Notes: generated from the sequence alone by a model not told the origin. Positions 14,757 to 24,297 are shown, counted from the stretch's first letter. The stretch is DNA of 52,446 nt from Lachnospiraceae bacterium UBA3282 (GCA_002361735.1 DETS01000013.1:1-52446), one strand, 5' to 3'. Translations and numbers: made by a program.

Positions 14757-16799
14757 TTAAACCTCCAATTCTTCAATTTGTCTTTCCATAACCATATGTT
14801 TACATGACAGATAAGTGACAATGAAATATCCACCATACACAAGCAAGAACATCAAAACAGTAACGCCAATATTTGTAGATATGTGCATATTTAGAAATTC
14901 TTCTACAATCGCTGTGATTTTTCCAATTCCAAAGGCTGAAAACATTCCTGCAAGCAAAAGCGGCGAGGCAAAGAATATCGCTATCTGCTTGAATAAAGCT
15001 CCGAAAAGTAACCGGCTATCCGTCCCCAGCTTTTGTAATAATCCGTATCGGTAAACATTATCTGCGGTTTCTGTCAACTGTTTTAGGGACAGCAGCGCGG
15101 CGCATATCAGCAGAAACACCAGCCCGATATAGCAGCATAAGAATACCAGCAACGCGCAGGAGCCGTAATACATACTGCCGAGCATTATTTTTTCAGTATA
15201 CCGATACCCCTCTGTTTCCCATTCCAGCCCAATCGGTATCATTTTCTGCAATATTTCATCTGTATTGATACCGGGTTTATACTGTACTAACAAAATATTT
15301 ATGTCTTTCGTTAAAGACGCAGCGACATGATCGGGAACAATAAAGGTTCCCCTGTCGTTATTACCTACCGAAGTCATCAAAACAGTTTCACCCAGCGGCT
15401 TCTTCCCACCCGGCTGCAAAATCGTCCCATTCAAGTCAATTTCCGTACAGGATTGCAAAAATGAATCAATATATTGCAAAGTGCCTTTGTAATTACAGTT
15501 TAAGAGAAATTCATTATCAGCAAGACTTATGGGGGCTTTCCCCTGTGTCGCTAATGCACGGTTAAAATCTGAAATGGAAACTACCGAAACACCCACTTCG
15601 GGAATGTCACTGTCAATGTGCCATAAGTTTAAGTCCTGTCCCTCAAACAAATCCCCATAGGTTATTTCTGCTTCATAAAGGCTGATCTGCGATATGCTGT
15701 CTGCATAGATACCCATATCCACGTCCCTTGATTTCAGATATGCCGCAATGTCCGTTTCTCCCGCCACATCAATATCAGAGGCAACATTCAGATCATAAGG
15801 AAGCGCAGCTTTAGACGTTTCATTCATGGTTAAAGCAGAACTGATCCCCACGGATATACCACAAATAGATATGGTGAGCAAAGCGCATACTACGCTCATA
15901 GTCATAAAATCCGTCTGCACTTTACTTCCGATCTGTCGGCTTAAAAAGGTATTCAGCCCTTTCAGATAAATTTTTCTGTTTGCCTGTATCGCTGTAAGCA
16001 ATGCTGCAGATACAGAAAAGAAGAAAAGAATCGTCCCTGCCGCTAATAAAACGACTGCAATCTGAAACCATGAATTTTCGCGGCTGGGAAGGATACCATA
16101 GTGCTGAATCATCACGCCGGAAGAAACAATACAAAGGATAGAAAGCGCGGCTAAAGAAATCCCGGCGGCTTTGTTCCTTAGTGCCATGACTTCATTCTTC
16201 CTGCCGGCGGTCAACAGGTCGATCAACTTGACCGAAGAAACCGTGCGCACATTGAAAATCATGACAATCAGAAAAAGCAATACAAAACAGCCGATCGTCT
16301 TTTTCAGCGCACTTATGGAAAAAACAATCTGAAACTTACTCATATCGATTGCAAACAGGCGTAAAGAAAATATGGAAAGCCCCTGTGACAAAAGCAGCCC
16401 TAATATAAGCCCAAACACAAGTGACAGAATACCCACGCATAAGGTTTCCCCGGCAAAAATCCTTGCTATTTTCCCTTTTTCCATTCCTAACAATGTATAA
16501 ATCCCTAATTCCTTTTTCCTGCGTTTTAAGAGGAACTGATTTGCATACAGGATAAGAAACGCAAGGGTGGCAGCCACTACAAAAGATAATGCAGAAAGCA
16601 ATATCCCTAACTGGTCAGAAAGTAATTGCTTTGTTGCGTCAAGATCATTTAATGCCGGCTGGGTCTGAATGGAATTGAAAGCGTAAAACATACTTACCGA
16701 AACCGTAAGCGTCAAGAAATAAATCATATAGTCCTGTATGTTTTTACGCACATTGCGAATCATCATTTTACCTAAGCTAATTTTATTAGCTTTTGTCAT
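14757..16799 (-). CDS. BceB-type antimicrobial-peptide ABC transporter permease
   Basis: 680 aa from the ATG at 16799, 8 bases after GGGAGG; a GTG 9 bases earlier is less likely. It has ten membrane helices: one N-terminal, two FtsX-type bundles and the large external loop (about residues 330-540) typical of BceB, which recognises the target peptide or its lipid II-cycle complex. Starts with the conserved block LGKMMIRNVRKNIQDY. It overlaps the ATPase gene by 14 bases. BceAB transporters both confer resistance to peptide antibiotics and signal flux to the BceS kinase, which is encoded upstream. Confidence 0.9.
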   Translation of the reverse strand: MTKANKISLGKMMIRNVRKNIQDYMIYFLTLTVSVSMFYAFNSIQTQPALNDLDATKQLLSDQLGILLSALSFVVAATLAFLILYANQFLLKRRKKELGIYTLLGMEKGKIARIFAGETLCVGILSLVFGLILGLLLSQGLSIFSLRLFAIDMSKFQIVFSISALKKTIGCFVLLFLIVMIFNVRTVSSVKLIDLLTAGRKNEVMALRNKAAGISLAALSILCIVSSGVMIQHYGILPSRENSWFQIAVVLLAAGTILFFFSVSAALLTAIQANRKIYLKGLNTFLSRQIGSKVQTDFMTMSVVCALLTISICGISVGISSALTMNETSKAALPYDLNVASDIDVAGETDIAAYLKSRDVDMGIYADSISQISLYEAEITYGDLFEGQDLNLWHIDSDIPEVGVSVVSISDFNRALATQGKAPISLADNEFLLNCNYKGTLQYIDSFLQSCTEIDLNGTILQPGGKKPLGETVLMTSVGNNDRGTFIVPDHVAASLTKDINILLVQYKPGINTDEILQKMIPIGLEWETEGYRYTEKIMLGSMYYGSCALLVFLCCYIGLVFLLICAALLSLKQLTETADNVYRYGLLQKLGTDSRLLFGALFKQIAIFFASPLLLAGMFSAFGIGKITAIVEEFLNMHISTNIGVTVLMFLLVYGGYFIVTYLSCKHMVMERQIEELEV

Positions 16800-17556
16800 T
16801 GGTTTCACCTCCCAATACAGAAACTACCTCCATGATTTCCTCGAAAAATTCTTTCCGTGATTTTGCTCCACGGTGAATTTCGTTGAAAATTTTCCCGTCC
16901 TTAATAAAAAGAATACGGCGGCAATAACTGGCTGTGAAAGAATCATGCGTTACCATGAGAATTGTTGCAGAAAGGTTTTGGTTCAATTCTTCCAGCATAT
17001 CCAAAAGCATATGGGAAGAACGGGAATCCAACGCACCCGTAGGTTCATCCGCCAAAACAAGAGCCGGATTTGTTACCATTGCACGGGCGGCGGCTACACG
17101 CTGCTGTTGTCCGCCGGACATTTGATAGGGGTATTTTTCCAAAACTTCCGTGATATTCAATGCCCTTGCAATTTCCTGTACCCTTTTATCAATCTCTTTT
17201 GCTTTTATGCCGGAAATGGATAGGGCAAGGGAGATATTCTCATACGCAGTCAATGTATCAAGCAGATTAAAGTCTTGAAAGATAAATCCCAGTTTTTCGC
17301 GCCGAAAAGCCGATAACTGTTTTCCGCGTAAAGTAGTAATGTCTTTTCCCTCAACTAAAATTTTTCCGCTGGTTACTGTGTCGATTGTGGAAATGCAGTT
17401 CAGCAATGTTGTCTTACCGGAGCCGGACGCGCCCATGATACCGACAAATTCACCTTTGTGGGCAGACAGGGAAATACGATTAACAGCTTTGGTAATGTTT
17501 CCTTTGTTTCCATAATATTTTTGAATGTCAGAAACTTCTAAAATGGGGGTGCCCAT
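16786..17556 (-). CDS. BceA-type ABC transporter ATPase
   Basis: 256 aa from the ATG at 17556, 9 bases after AGGAGG; the longer frame to 17601 has no ribosome site. Walker A GASGSGKTT, Q-loop FQDFNLLD, signature MSGGQQQR, Walker B ALVLADEPTGALDS and the H-loop MVTHD are all present. Belongs to the MacB/BceA group and drives the FtsX-type permease encoded next. Complete and likely functional. Confidence 0.92.
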   Translation of the reverse strand: MGTPILEVSDIQKYYGNKGNITKAVNRISLSAHKGEFVGIMGASGSGKTTLLNCISTIDTVTSGKILVEGKDITTLRGKQLSAFRREKLGFIFQDFNLLDTLTAYENISLALSISGIKAKEIDKRVQEIARALNITEVLEKYPYQMSGGQQQRVAAARAMVTNPALVLADEPTGALDSRSSHMLLDMLEELNQNLSATILMVTHDSFTASYCRRILFIKDGKIFNEIHRGAKSRKEFFEEIMEVVSVLGGETNDKS

Positions 17557-17623
17557 AATTTTATGCCTCCTTGAATTTGTTAGTTCACATTTTACATTCA
17601 AAAAATAAAATACGCCATTAAAA

Positions 17624-17656
17624 AACCTTACATTTTCATTACCGAAATGTAAGGTT
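17624..17656 (-). terminator. 12-bp perfect inverted repeat: terminator of the kinase gene and/or response-regulator operator
   Basis: AACCTTACATTT (17624-17635) pairs perfectly with AAATGTAAGGTT (17645-17656), and on the minus strand a run of T follows, so it fits an intrinsic terminator between kinase and ATPase genes. It also lies 70-100 bases before the ATPase start and carries TTACA/TGTAA half-sites like those bound by BceR-type regulators. Further TTACATT and TTCACATT copies lie at 17584-17598. Both roles are possible. Confidence 0.6.
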
Positions 17657-18653
17657 AAAAATTTTCTTTGGGGAACGTGATTTTTATGGTTGTTCCATTT
17701 TCAAGGCTGCTTGCCGCCGATATTTCCATATTCATTTTACGGCATAATTTCCGGCATAAATATAACCCCATACCTGTTGACTTTCCAAATTTACGCCCGT
17801 TTTCCCCGGTAAATCCTTTATCAAAAATCCTCGGAATATCTGCTTCGGTTATACCAATTCCATTATCGGAGATAGAAAGGCTGCACCCGTTATCAAATGA
17901 ACTTCCCTCAAAAGTGAGGATTAGTTTTCCTTTTGCATATTTAACGGAATTTGCAATGATCTGTCCTATGATAAACACACACCATTTCCGATCGGCAAAT
18001 ACCGGAATATCCAAATTGACAAATACAGGTTTACCGCGGGCGACAATCATCTGTTTGGAATAGCTTTTCAATGCTTCCTGCACCAGTATTTTCATAGTTA
18101 CCTTTTCTATCTTAAAATCCTTCTCCAAAGTTGTACTTCTCGCATAGAAAAGGGCTTGTTCTACAAAATGATCTATTTTATTTAATTCATCATCTATGCG
18201 GATTGTAGAAATATTCTTGTCATTCTCAATGATTAAATGGGCGGAGGTGATCGGCGTTTTGATTTCATGTACCCACATTTCGATATATTCTCGGTACTCC
18301 TGATTAGCAGCCCTCGCTTCCGCCAGTTTATCATTCATGTACTTATGAGACAGGCGCAACATTTGATATAATAATTTCCCATCAAGAAATCCCGGCTTTT
18401 TTACAAGCTCTGCTAATAAAGTCTTTTCGTCAAGTTCGTCAAACAAAGCTGTGAATGCGCAGTAATATTTCCTTTTTCTTGTATAATCCCAAACAAACGC
18501 CGCAAAAAAAGAAAACCCGAATATGATTTCGATATAAATAATAAATTCATAACGCAATCCCATCAGCCAAAGAAGCCCCATAGAAAAAATGGCAGCTGCC
18601 AAAAACATTACAATAGAAAAAAGGCGGTCAATGATATAATCGGTCAGTTTCAT
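17655..18653 (-). CDS. BceS-type intramembrane-sensing histidine kinase
   Basis: 332 aa. Two membrane helices (about 13-31 and 37-55) separated by only a few residues, the mark of kinases that sense through their partner BceAB transporter. H-box MWVHEIKTP with H129, N-box IIANSVKYA, G1 DNGIGI and G2 STGMGLYL. GGAGGTG precedes the ATG. It is downstream of its response regulator across a 133-base hairpin-bearing gap, and upstream of the transporter genes. Confidence 0.9.
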   Translation of the reverse strand: MKLTDYIIDRLFSIVMFLAAAIFSMGLLWLMGLRYEFIIYIEIIFGFSFFAAFVWDYTRKRKYYCAFTALFDELDEKTLLAELVKKPGFLDGKLLYQMLRLSHKYMNDKLAEARAANQEYREYIEMWVHEIKTPITSAHLIIENDKNISTIRIDDELNKIDHFVEQALFYARSTTLEKDFKIEKVTMKILVQEALKSYSKQMIVARGKPVFVNLDIPVFADRKWCVFIIGQIIANSVKYAKGKLILTFEGSSFDNGCSLSISDNGIGITEADIPRIFDKGFTGENGRKFGKSTGMGLYLCRKLCRKMNMEISAASSLENGTTIKITFPKENF

Positions 18654-18712
18654 ACTTGCACCTCCATATCATCTCTGACACAAATTCCCATGAAAAGTAC
18701 GGTGCAAGTATT

Positions 18713-18770
18713 ATGCACACACGCAGGCGTGGCGCGTGTACGCTCAGCGCAGCAAGTGCGCAGAGCTGTT
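18713..18770. repeat. Hairpin-rich intercistronic spacer between bceR- and bceS-type genes
   Basis: Two GC-rich inverted repeats: ACACGC (18719-18724)/GCGTGT (18734-18739) and GCGCA (18747-18751)/TGCGC (18757-18761). Regulator and kinase genes of such systems usually abut, so this 133-base insertion is unusual. The sequence style resembles the hairpin cluster at 20.2 kb. It may set the relative expression or stability of the two messages. Confidence 0.5.
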
Positions 18771-18786
18771 GCTATGGTCTTTCTTT

Positions 18787-19449
18787 TCATACTCTGTACC
18801 CCAATCCACGTTTTGTTTCCAGATAATCGGGCACGCCAATCTCCGATAACTTTTTACGCAATCGCACAATATTAACATTGAGTGTGTTTTCGTCTATAAA
18901 TTCGTCGCTCTGCCATAATTCATCTATGATCGCGTCGCGCGGTATCACATTGCCTTTGTTTACAACCAGCAAACGCAGTATGCCAAGTTCATTTTTTGTT
19001 AAATCCACCTCTTTATCCCCATAAGAAGCAGTAGCCTTTAGCAGATTGATTGTCAGTCCTTTATGAGTAAGGATAGAAGGAACCTGTGCTTCATAAGTTC
19101 TTTTTAATATTTTTTCTATACGCGCCATCAATACCTGTGCGTTATAAGGCTTTACCATAAAATCGTCTGCACCGATATTTAGACTCATCAATTCGTCAAA
19201 GTCTGTATTTCTGCTTGTCAGAACAATAATCGGAATATTTGACTGTTTCCGAATCTCACGGCATATCGTATAACCGTCTTGATATGGCAAGTTTATATCC
19301 AGCAGTACAAGGTCTGCTTCCGCTTTCAAAATATGGTCTGTAATATGTGCGAAATCAGTGCTGCTTTCATAAGCATAGCCATATTTTTGTAACAGAACGG
19401 ACAGCTCTTTACAAATCTCTGTTTCATCTTCAACAACAAATATTTTCAT
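18787..19449 (-). CDS. BceR-type OmpR-family response regulator
   Basis: 220 aa. Receiver domain with acidic E7/D8, phospho-acceptor D51 (LLDINLP), switch T (VLTSR) and K (VKPY), then a winged-helix DNA-binding domain ending in ETKRGLGYRV. Full length. Expected to be phosphorylated by the kinase encoded next and to activate the BceAB-type genes, possibly at the inverted repeat at 17624-17656. Starts 2 bases after the ybaK stop, so the two are co-transcribed. Confidence 0.92.
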   Translation of the reverse strand: MKIFVVEDETEICKELSVLLQKYGYAYESSTDFAHITDHILKAEADLVLLDINLPYQDGYTICREIRKQSNIPIIVLTSRNTDFDELMSLNIGADDFMVKPYNAQVLMARIEKILKRTYEAQVPSILTHKGLTINLLKATASYGDKEVDLTKNELGILRLLVVNKGNVIPRDAIIDELWQSDEFIDENTLNVNIVRLRKKLSEIGVPDYLETKRGLGYRV

Positions 19450-19451
19450 TC

Positions 19452-19934
19452 TTAGTTTTCCTCCGCAATATCCGCAAGCTCGCAGCGAATAACAGATAGT
19501 AAGTCCTGCGGCGAAAGTTCGATTTGGTAACCGACCTTCCCTGCGCTCACAAATATCTTTTCATATTGTTTCGCCGTCTCATGGATGAAAGTCGGGAACT
19601 GCTTTTTCATGCCGATCGGGGAACAGCCGCCATGCACATAGCCTGTCAGCGGCAGCAGTTCCTTTTGCTTTATCATATTGACGGCCTTTTCGCCCGCCGC
19701 TTTCGCGGCTTTTTTTAAGTCAAGCTCTGCCTGTACGGGGACCACGAATACATAGTAGCTGCCGGACTTTCCCTGCGTGACCAGCGTCTTAAAAACATGC
19801 GCAGGATCTTCGCCGAGGATTCCTGCGATCTGTTCGCCGCTCATTGTTGGGTCAGGTTCATAGGTGTGGCTTTCATAAGGGATTTTTTTGCCGTCTAAAA
19901 CGCGCATTACGTTGGTTTTGTCGTTATTTTTCAA
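19452..19934 (-). CDS. ybaK: Cys-tRNA(Pro)/Cys-tRNA(Cys) deacylase YbaK
   Basis: 160 aa, the family length. YbaK/EbsC-type editing domain with the conserved lysine region HVFKTLV and GYVHGGCSPIGMKK. It hydrolyses Cys mis-attached to tRNA(Pro), acting in trans with ProRS. The start is a TTG 8 bases after GGAGG. It heads the operon with the Bce two-component system, an association with no obvious functional logic. Confidence 0.92.
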   Translation of the reverse strand: MKNNDKTNVMRVLDGKKIPYESHTYEPDPTMSGEQIAGILGEDPAHVFKTLVTQGKSGSYYVFVVPVQAELDLKKAAKAAGEKAVNMIKQKELLPLTGYVHGGCSPIGMKKQFPTFIHETAKQYEKIFVSAGKVGYQIELSPQDLLSVIRCELADIAEEN

Positions 19935-20005
19935 AACTTGTTCCTCCGTGGTAATCGAGTTCTCATTTGCATATCAGTTACGCTTTGCGTCACAATATTG
20001 AGAAA

Positions 20006-20034
20006 ATTATATTCCAACTATATGATAATTACAA
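20006..20034 (-). promoter_or_regulatory. Sigma-A-type promoter of the ybaK-bce operon
   Basis: Minus strand: TTGTAA (20029-20034), 17-base spacer, TATAAT (20006-20011). Transcription would begin near 19998, giving about 65 bases of leader before the TTG start. Confidence 0.65.
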
Positions 20035-20230
20035 TAAAAATCGTTAAAATACGCCCTTTTTCCGCATATGCAACGGAAAGTAACATGAAAAAAGCAAATG
20101 AATACAACTGTTGGTGGCGTGGCAACCCCTTTTTCGATATGGTTATCACGATCGTATATGGCAGCAAATGCAGCGGGCTTTGTGTCTGTGCGCACTTGAC
20201 ACAAATCTGTTTATGCGAATCTTTGGCAAG

Positions 20231-20365
20231 TCAACACCCCCGCAGCAAGCTGACGGGGCATCAAACTTGCAGCGCAGCAAGCTGCGGGGTATGTGACCCT
20301 CGCGGCATTCGCCAAATGTCTGCTTCGCAGCCGCTTGGCTCATTGCTCGCGGGAATAAAAAATGT
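20231..20365. repeat. Cluster of GC-rich hairpins with a repeated GCAGCAAGCTG core
   Basis: The 450 bases between ybaK and the next ABC ATPase hold no convincing gene. At 20237-20258, CCCCCGCAGC/GCTGaCGGGG form a hairpin with an AA loop. At 20273-20286, CGCAGC/GCTGCG form another with the same AA loop. A third, less regular GC-rich set runs to 20355. The repeated core suggests a dispersed intergenic (REP-like) element. Some short frames cross it but are low-complexity shadows. Confidence 0.55.
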
Positions 20366-20385
20366 GCGCAGGAATGGAGAGTATC

Positions 20386-21147
20386 ATGGAAAGAGAGACA
20401 GTCATATCAGCAAAACATTTGAAAAAAGCTTTTGGCAAAGGGGAAAGCAGGCAGGTCATTTATTCAGACTTGGATATTGACATTTATAAGGGTGATTTTA
20501 CCGTTATCATGGGGTCATCGGGAGCAGGGAAATCTACCCTGATGTATTCCCTTTCCGGGATGGATAAGCCGGACGGCGGGGAAATTCACTTTGACGGAAC
20601 AGACATCACGAAGTTAAACAATGACAAGCTGGCTGTGTTTCGGCGGAAAGAGTGTGGATTCGTCTTCCAGCAGATTTATTTGATTGATAAGATGAACCTT
20701 ATGGATAATGTCATTACGGCAGGGGTGCTGACAAGTAAAAACAGGGGAGATATCAAAAATCGTGCGAAAGAGTTGTTTTCTTTGGTAAACATTCCTGAAA
20801 AAACATGGAAAAAAACATCGGCTCAGATTTCAGGAGGCGAAGCGCAAAGGGCGGGGATTGTCAGGGCAGTGATCAATCAGCCCAATGTCCTTTTTGCGGA
20901 TGAGCCGACAGGTGCGTTAAATTCCGCAAATTCGGCGGCAGTCCTTGATGTGTTTACTTCGCTGCATGATAAAGGTCAGAGCATCGTTATGGTTACGCAT
21001 GATAAAAAATCCGCTTTGCGGGGAAATCGCATCCTATATATCAAGGATGGGAAGATTTTTGGTGAATGCGATTTGGGAAAATTTGAACAGGACAATACCG
21101 AAAGAACGGAAAAACTTGATCAATTCATTAAGGAAATGGGGTGGTAA
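20386..21147 (+). CDS. ABC transporter ATPase (MacB/FtsE type)
   Basis: 253 aa from the ATG at 20386, 6 bases after GGAG. Walker A GSSGAGKST, Q-loop FQQIYLID, signature ISGGEAQR, Walker B VLFADEPTGALNS, H-loop VTHD. The D-loop reads GALNS rather than GALDS. Overlaps the permease gene by 7 bases, so coupled. Complete and probably functional; cargo unknown, perhaps a peptide antibiotic or cell-wall-active compound given the permease type. Confidence 0.92.
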   Translation: MERETVISAKHLKKAFGKGESRQVIYSDLDIDIYKGDFTVIMGSSGAGKSTLMYSLSGMDKPDGGEIHFDGTDITKLNNDKLAVFRRKECGFVFQQIYLIDKMNLMDNVITAGVLTSKNRGDIKNRAKELFSLVNIPEKTWKKTSAQISGGEAQRAGIVRAVINQPNVLFADEPTGALNSANSAAVLDVFTSLHDKGQSIVMVTHDKKSALRGNRILYIKDGKIFGECDLGKFEQDNTERTEKLDQFIKEMGW

Positions 21148-23384
21148 GATTGAAGAAATTATCTACGCTTATCTTACATAATTTGAATAAAGCAAAGGGA
21201 CAGTATCTGTCCTTTGGGGTGTTTATCTGTCTTACCGCATTTATTATCAATATTGCCCTTGTGCTTGCTTTTCAAACATTTGACGCTTATGATGACCTGT
21301 TTGACAAGCTTGACACAGCGGATATCAATTTTATCATTCCCCGGATGCAGGATCATGACAATCTGCTCGCAGAAGTGGAGGAAACCGACGGGGTATCATT
21401 TGTCGAAAAACATGAAGGGGTATTTACACCGGTGACAGTCCGTGAATTTGCGGACTCTGATTTTGACATGAATACCGTTTTTTATAATATAGACGAGGAG
21501 AGGACACTGAATCTGCCTGATGTTAATAAATCATCCAATCAGCGTGACAGTTCTGTTTATATCCCCATGTATATGAAAGAATTGGGCGGTTTTACGGAGG
21601 GCGGCAGCATCACTTATTCCATAGACGGTAAGGAGCATACCTATCATATTGACGGAACCGTTCAGGAGATGCAGTACGGAAATTATGGGACAGGACTGAT
21701 CGGCAGTTATTTCCCCAAAGAAGTCTATGAGAAATTTGCCGATGAGTACAGTGGCAGCGTCATTACAGAGTATTCTATAAAAACAACTGAGAATGCTGAT
21801 TTAGGCAAAATGAAAAATGAAATAGCCAAGATGATAAAAGAAAAAGGGATTGCCTTATTAAGCATCAATGACAGGGCAGCTTCAAAACAGACCAGAACAA
21901 TGGTCTGTACGCTGCTTATCGTTATATTTTTGGCGATTGCCGCGATTATACTTGTAGTAAGCATTTTCCTCAGTAACTTTCGGATACGAAGCGCGATCGA
22001 GGACGAGTTGGCGCAGATGGGAGTATTAAAGGCAATCGGTTATACAAGTAATATGATCATTGCGGGAGCGGTTATGCCCTATGTGCTTGTAGGCATGATT
22101 GCCGCAGTGATTGGAGTTGCCGCATCTTATGCCGTGTTACCTTCCGTAGCGGGTATTTTGGCAATTCAATCAGGATTTTCCTATGCGCCGGTATTTGATA
22201 TAATGGCTATGTTGATTATCGTGCCGGTGCTGACATTGGCAATCTTACTTTTTTCTTATCTTTCAGCGCGGAAAATATACCGATTAGAACCGATCAACGC
22301 GATACGGGGTGTTGTTGGAGAAGAATCGACGGGACAGAATATATTACTTTTTATTGTTGCGTTTGGCATCATGGTACTGCTGTCTTTTGCAGGAACGCTT
22401 TTATATAATGTCAATGTGAAGCCGGACAATTTTATGAATACGCTTTCAGAGGAATTACCGTCTGTGATTTTTACGGCTGAGAATGAAAAAATGGCCGAAC
22501 TGAAGGAAGTTTTGGAGAAAGATAGCCGTGTGAAACTTTTTATGGAATATGCTTCCGTACCTGTAAGTTATACGGATGGCAGCCTTACCGCCTTTGTGTG
22601 TGAAGATTTTTCCAAAGTAACAAACGATATCTGTTATGAGGGAAGCAGCCCCGCGGGAGACAATGAAATCGCAGTGGGAAACGCACTTGCGGACGATTAT
22701 CCTATCGGTAGTGAAATAGAGATCACAGTCGGCTCACAAACGGAAGATTACATTGTAACAGGCTATATTCAAAGCGTTAATAATGCCGGTGCGGTATGCC
22801 AGCTGACAGGTAAGGGATATGAAAAAATCGGTGAAAAAACAAATTCCGTGAATGTTTACTTACCTGATAAAAATGCCGCTTCGTTTATAAAGGAATATGA
22901 AGAAAACTATGATACCGTAGTGAAAGCGTCAGTCAATTTTGAACAGATGAGTGAAAACGGTCAAAAGATGTATGCGGGTATTGTTTCGGTTATTGTGATC
23001 ATTCTGTTTGTGATTTCCGTACTGATGGTATTGCTTGTGATGTATGTGATCATAAACGGGGTGATAAGCAGGCGCAGACAGGAATTTGGAATCTATAAAG
23101 CAATCGGATATACAAACAGGCAGCTTACGATCAAGACGGCGCTTGAGTTGATACCCGTTGTGGCGGTGGCATCCGTTATTTCGGCAATTGCCGGTTTGTG
23201 GTATCTTCCCGCGATCAACAATGTTATTTTTTCACTGATTGGGGCGATAAAAAATCAGTTTGAAGTATCGGCTTTTATATTGATTGCCTTTGCGCTTGTG
23301 TTTACCGGCACGGCATTTGGAATCAGCGTGCTTCTTTCCGCACCGATTAAAAAGATTACAGCATATTCACTGTTAAAGGATTAG
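21141..23384 (+). CDS. FtsX-family ABC transporter permease
   Basis: 747 aa, starting at a GTG 6 bases after AAGGA; a TTG at 21150 is an alternative. It has an N-terminal helix, a large external domain (about 40-260), three helices, a second external domain (about 430-600), and a final FtsX bundle ending KKITAYSLLKD. This two-FtsX arrangement is found in clostridial exporters with unknown peptide or lipid cargo. It works with the ATPase just upstream, and an XRE regulator follows 10 bases later. Confidence 0.9.
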   Translation: MVRLKKLSTLILHNLNKAKGQYLSFGVFICLTAFIINIALVLAFQTFDAYDDLFDKLDTADINFIIPRMQDHDNLLAEVEETDGVSFVEKHEGVFTPVTVREFADSDFDMNTVFYNIDEERTLNLPDVNKSSNQRDSSVYIPMYMKELGGFTEGGSITYSIDGKEHTYHIDGTVQEMQYGNYGTGLIGSYFPKEVYEKFADEYSGSVITEYSIKTTENADLGKMKNEIAKMIKEKGIALLSINDRAASKQTRTMVCTLLIVIFLAIAAIILVVSIFLSNFRIRSAIEDELAQMGVLKAIGYTSNMIIAGAVMPYVLVGMIAAVIGVAASYAVLPSVAGILAIQSGFSYAPVFDIMAMLIIVPVLTLAILLFSYLSARKIYRLEPINAIRGVVGEESTGQNILLFIVAFGIMVLLSFAGTLLYNVNVKPDNFMNTLSEELPSVIFTAENEKMAELKEVLEKDSRVKLFMEYASVPVSYTDGSLTAFVCEDFSKVTNDICYEGSSPAGDNEIAVGNALADDYPIGSEIEITVGSQTEDYIVTGYIQSVNNAGAVCQLTGKGYEKIGEKTNSVNVYLPDKNAASFIKEYEENYDTVVKASVNFEQMSENGQKMYAGIVSVIVIILFVISVLMVLLVMYVIINGVISRRRQEFGIYKAIGYTNRQLTIKTALELIPVVAVASVISAIAGLWYLPAINNVIFSLIGAIKNQFEVSAFILIAFALVFTGTAFGISVLLSAPIKKITAYSLLKD

Positions 23385-23394
23385 GAGGTTTCAT

Positions 23395-24273
23395 ATGAAT
23401 TTTTCTGAAAAATTAAAGGAAATACGAAAAAACGAAGGTATCTCACAGGAGCAGCTTGCCGAAAAAATCGGTGTTTCAAGGCAGGCGATCACAAAGTGGG
23501 AAACCGGAAAAGGATTGCCGGATGTGGAAAATATGATAATCATAGCGGAGATTTTTAAGACTACCTTAGATGAACTGCTTATGGATTCCTTCACAAAAAA
23601 AGCTCCGGAAACATCTGTATATACCAGCGAAACAATCTATGACATTGACTGTGAAAAACATTTTGATATCAATATTGGCAGTGCAGCTGCCATTATGCTG
23701 TCATCGGGTGATGACGAAAAACTGCATATTAAGTTGTCCTCTGAAACCCTTGAAAATTTAGACTCCATGTTTAAGATAAAGCTGGATGAAAAGAAAAACA
23801 AGTTGGATGTGTTTTGTGTGAACAAAAATAAGTTAAGCCGTTACGAAGCAGAGGAAGCATTGACAGTTGAAATTATTCTTCCGAATAAATATTCTGACCA
23901 TTGCGAGATCGCAGCCGGCGTGAAGCTTCTTGCGATCAGGAATCTTCATTTGAACCGTTTAGAATATGACGGTGATGCGGAACAGGTCTTGATTTCAGAC
24001 AGCAGCGGAAGTCTGGAATTGACAGCAAAGACAGATTATGAAATTACGGTCGATCGGATTACGGGGAGGCTGGATATCAACCAATGGAAGGCAAAAACAA
24101 TTGTGCATATTCCGAGAACAAACATGGTAAATGTCCGCAATAAAGGCAGAAAATGCAATGTTTATTATGTGGAAGAAGGAAAAATGACAGAGTATGAAAA
24201 TGCTGTTGACAGTGAAAATGAAATCAGTGTTTCGGGAATCTTTTCGGAATTGGTGGTGGATTTGACGAGATAG
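23395..24273 (+). CDS. XRE-family regulator with C-terminal beta-helix (DUF4097-like) domain
   Basis: 292 aa. Residues 6-60 are a helix-turn-helix of the Cro/XRE type (GISQEQLAEKIGVSRQAITKWE). Residues 85-292 are strand-rich, with repeated short beta units typical of DUF4097-like beta-solenoids often tied to envelope-stress regulators. AGGAGG lies before the ATG. Last gene of the ABC operon, so likely its own regulator. No membrane segment, so any envelope link would be indirect. Confidence 0.85.
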   Translation: MNFSEKLKEIRKNEGISQEQLAEKIGVSRQAITKWETGKGLPDVENMIIIAEIFKTTLDELLMDSFTKKAPETSVYTSETIYDIDCEKHFDINIGSAAAIMLSSGDDEKLHIKLSSETLENLDSMFKIKLDEKKNKLDVFCVNKNKLSRYEAEEALTVEIILPNKYSDHCEIAAGVKLLAIRNLHLNRLEYDGDAEQVLISDSSGSLELTAKTDYEITVDRITGRLDINQWKAKTIVHIPRTNMVNVRNKGRKCNVYYVEEGKMTEYENAVDSENEISVSGIFSELVVDLTR

Positions 24274-24297
24274 AAGTAATGGATATTATGGAGAACT

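Noticed and set aside
20231..20290. CRISPR array suspected from repeated GCAGCAAGCTG cores
   Set aside because: Only two regular copies, different flanks, no uniform spacers and no cas genes.
19938..20480. 180-aa plus-strand frame upstream of the second ABC ATPase
   Set aside because: It runs through hairpin repeats and into the ATPase gene in another frame; composition is not protein-like.
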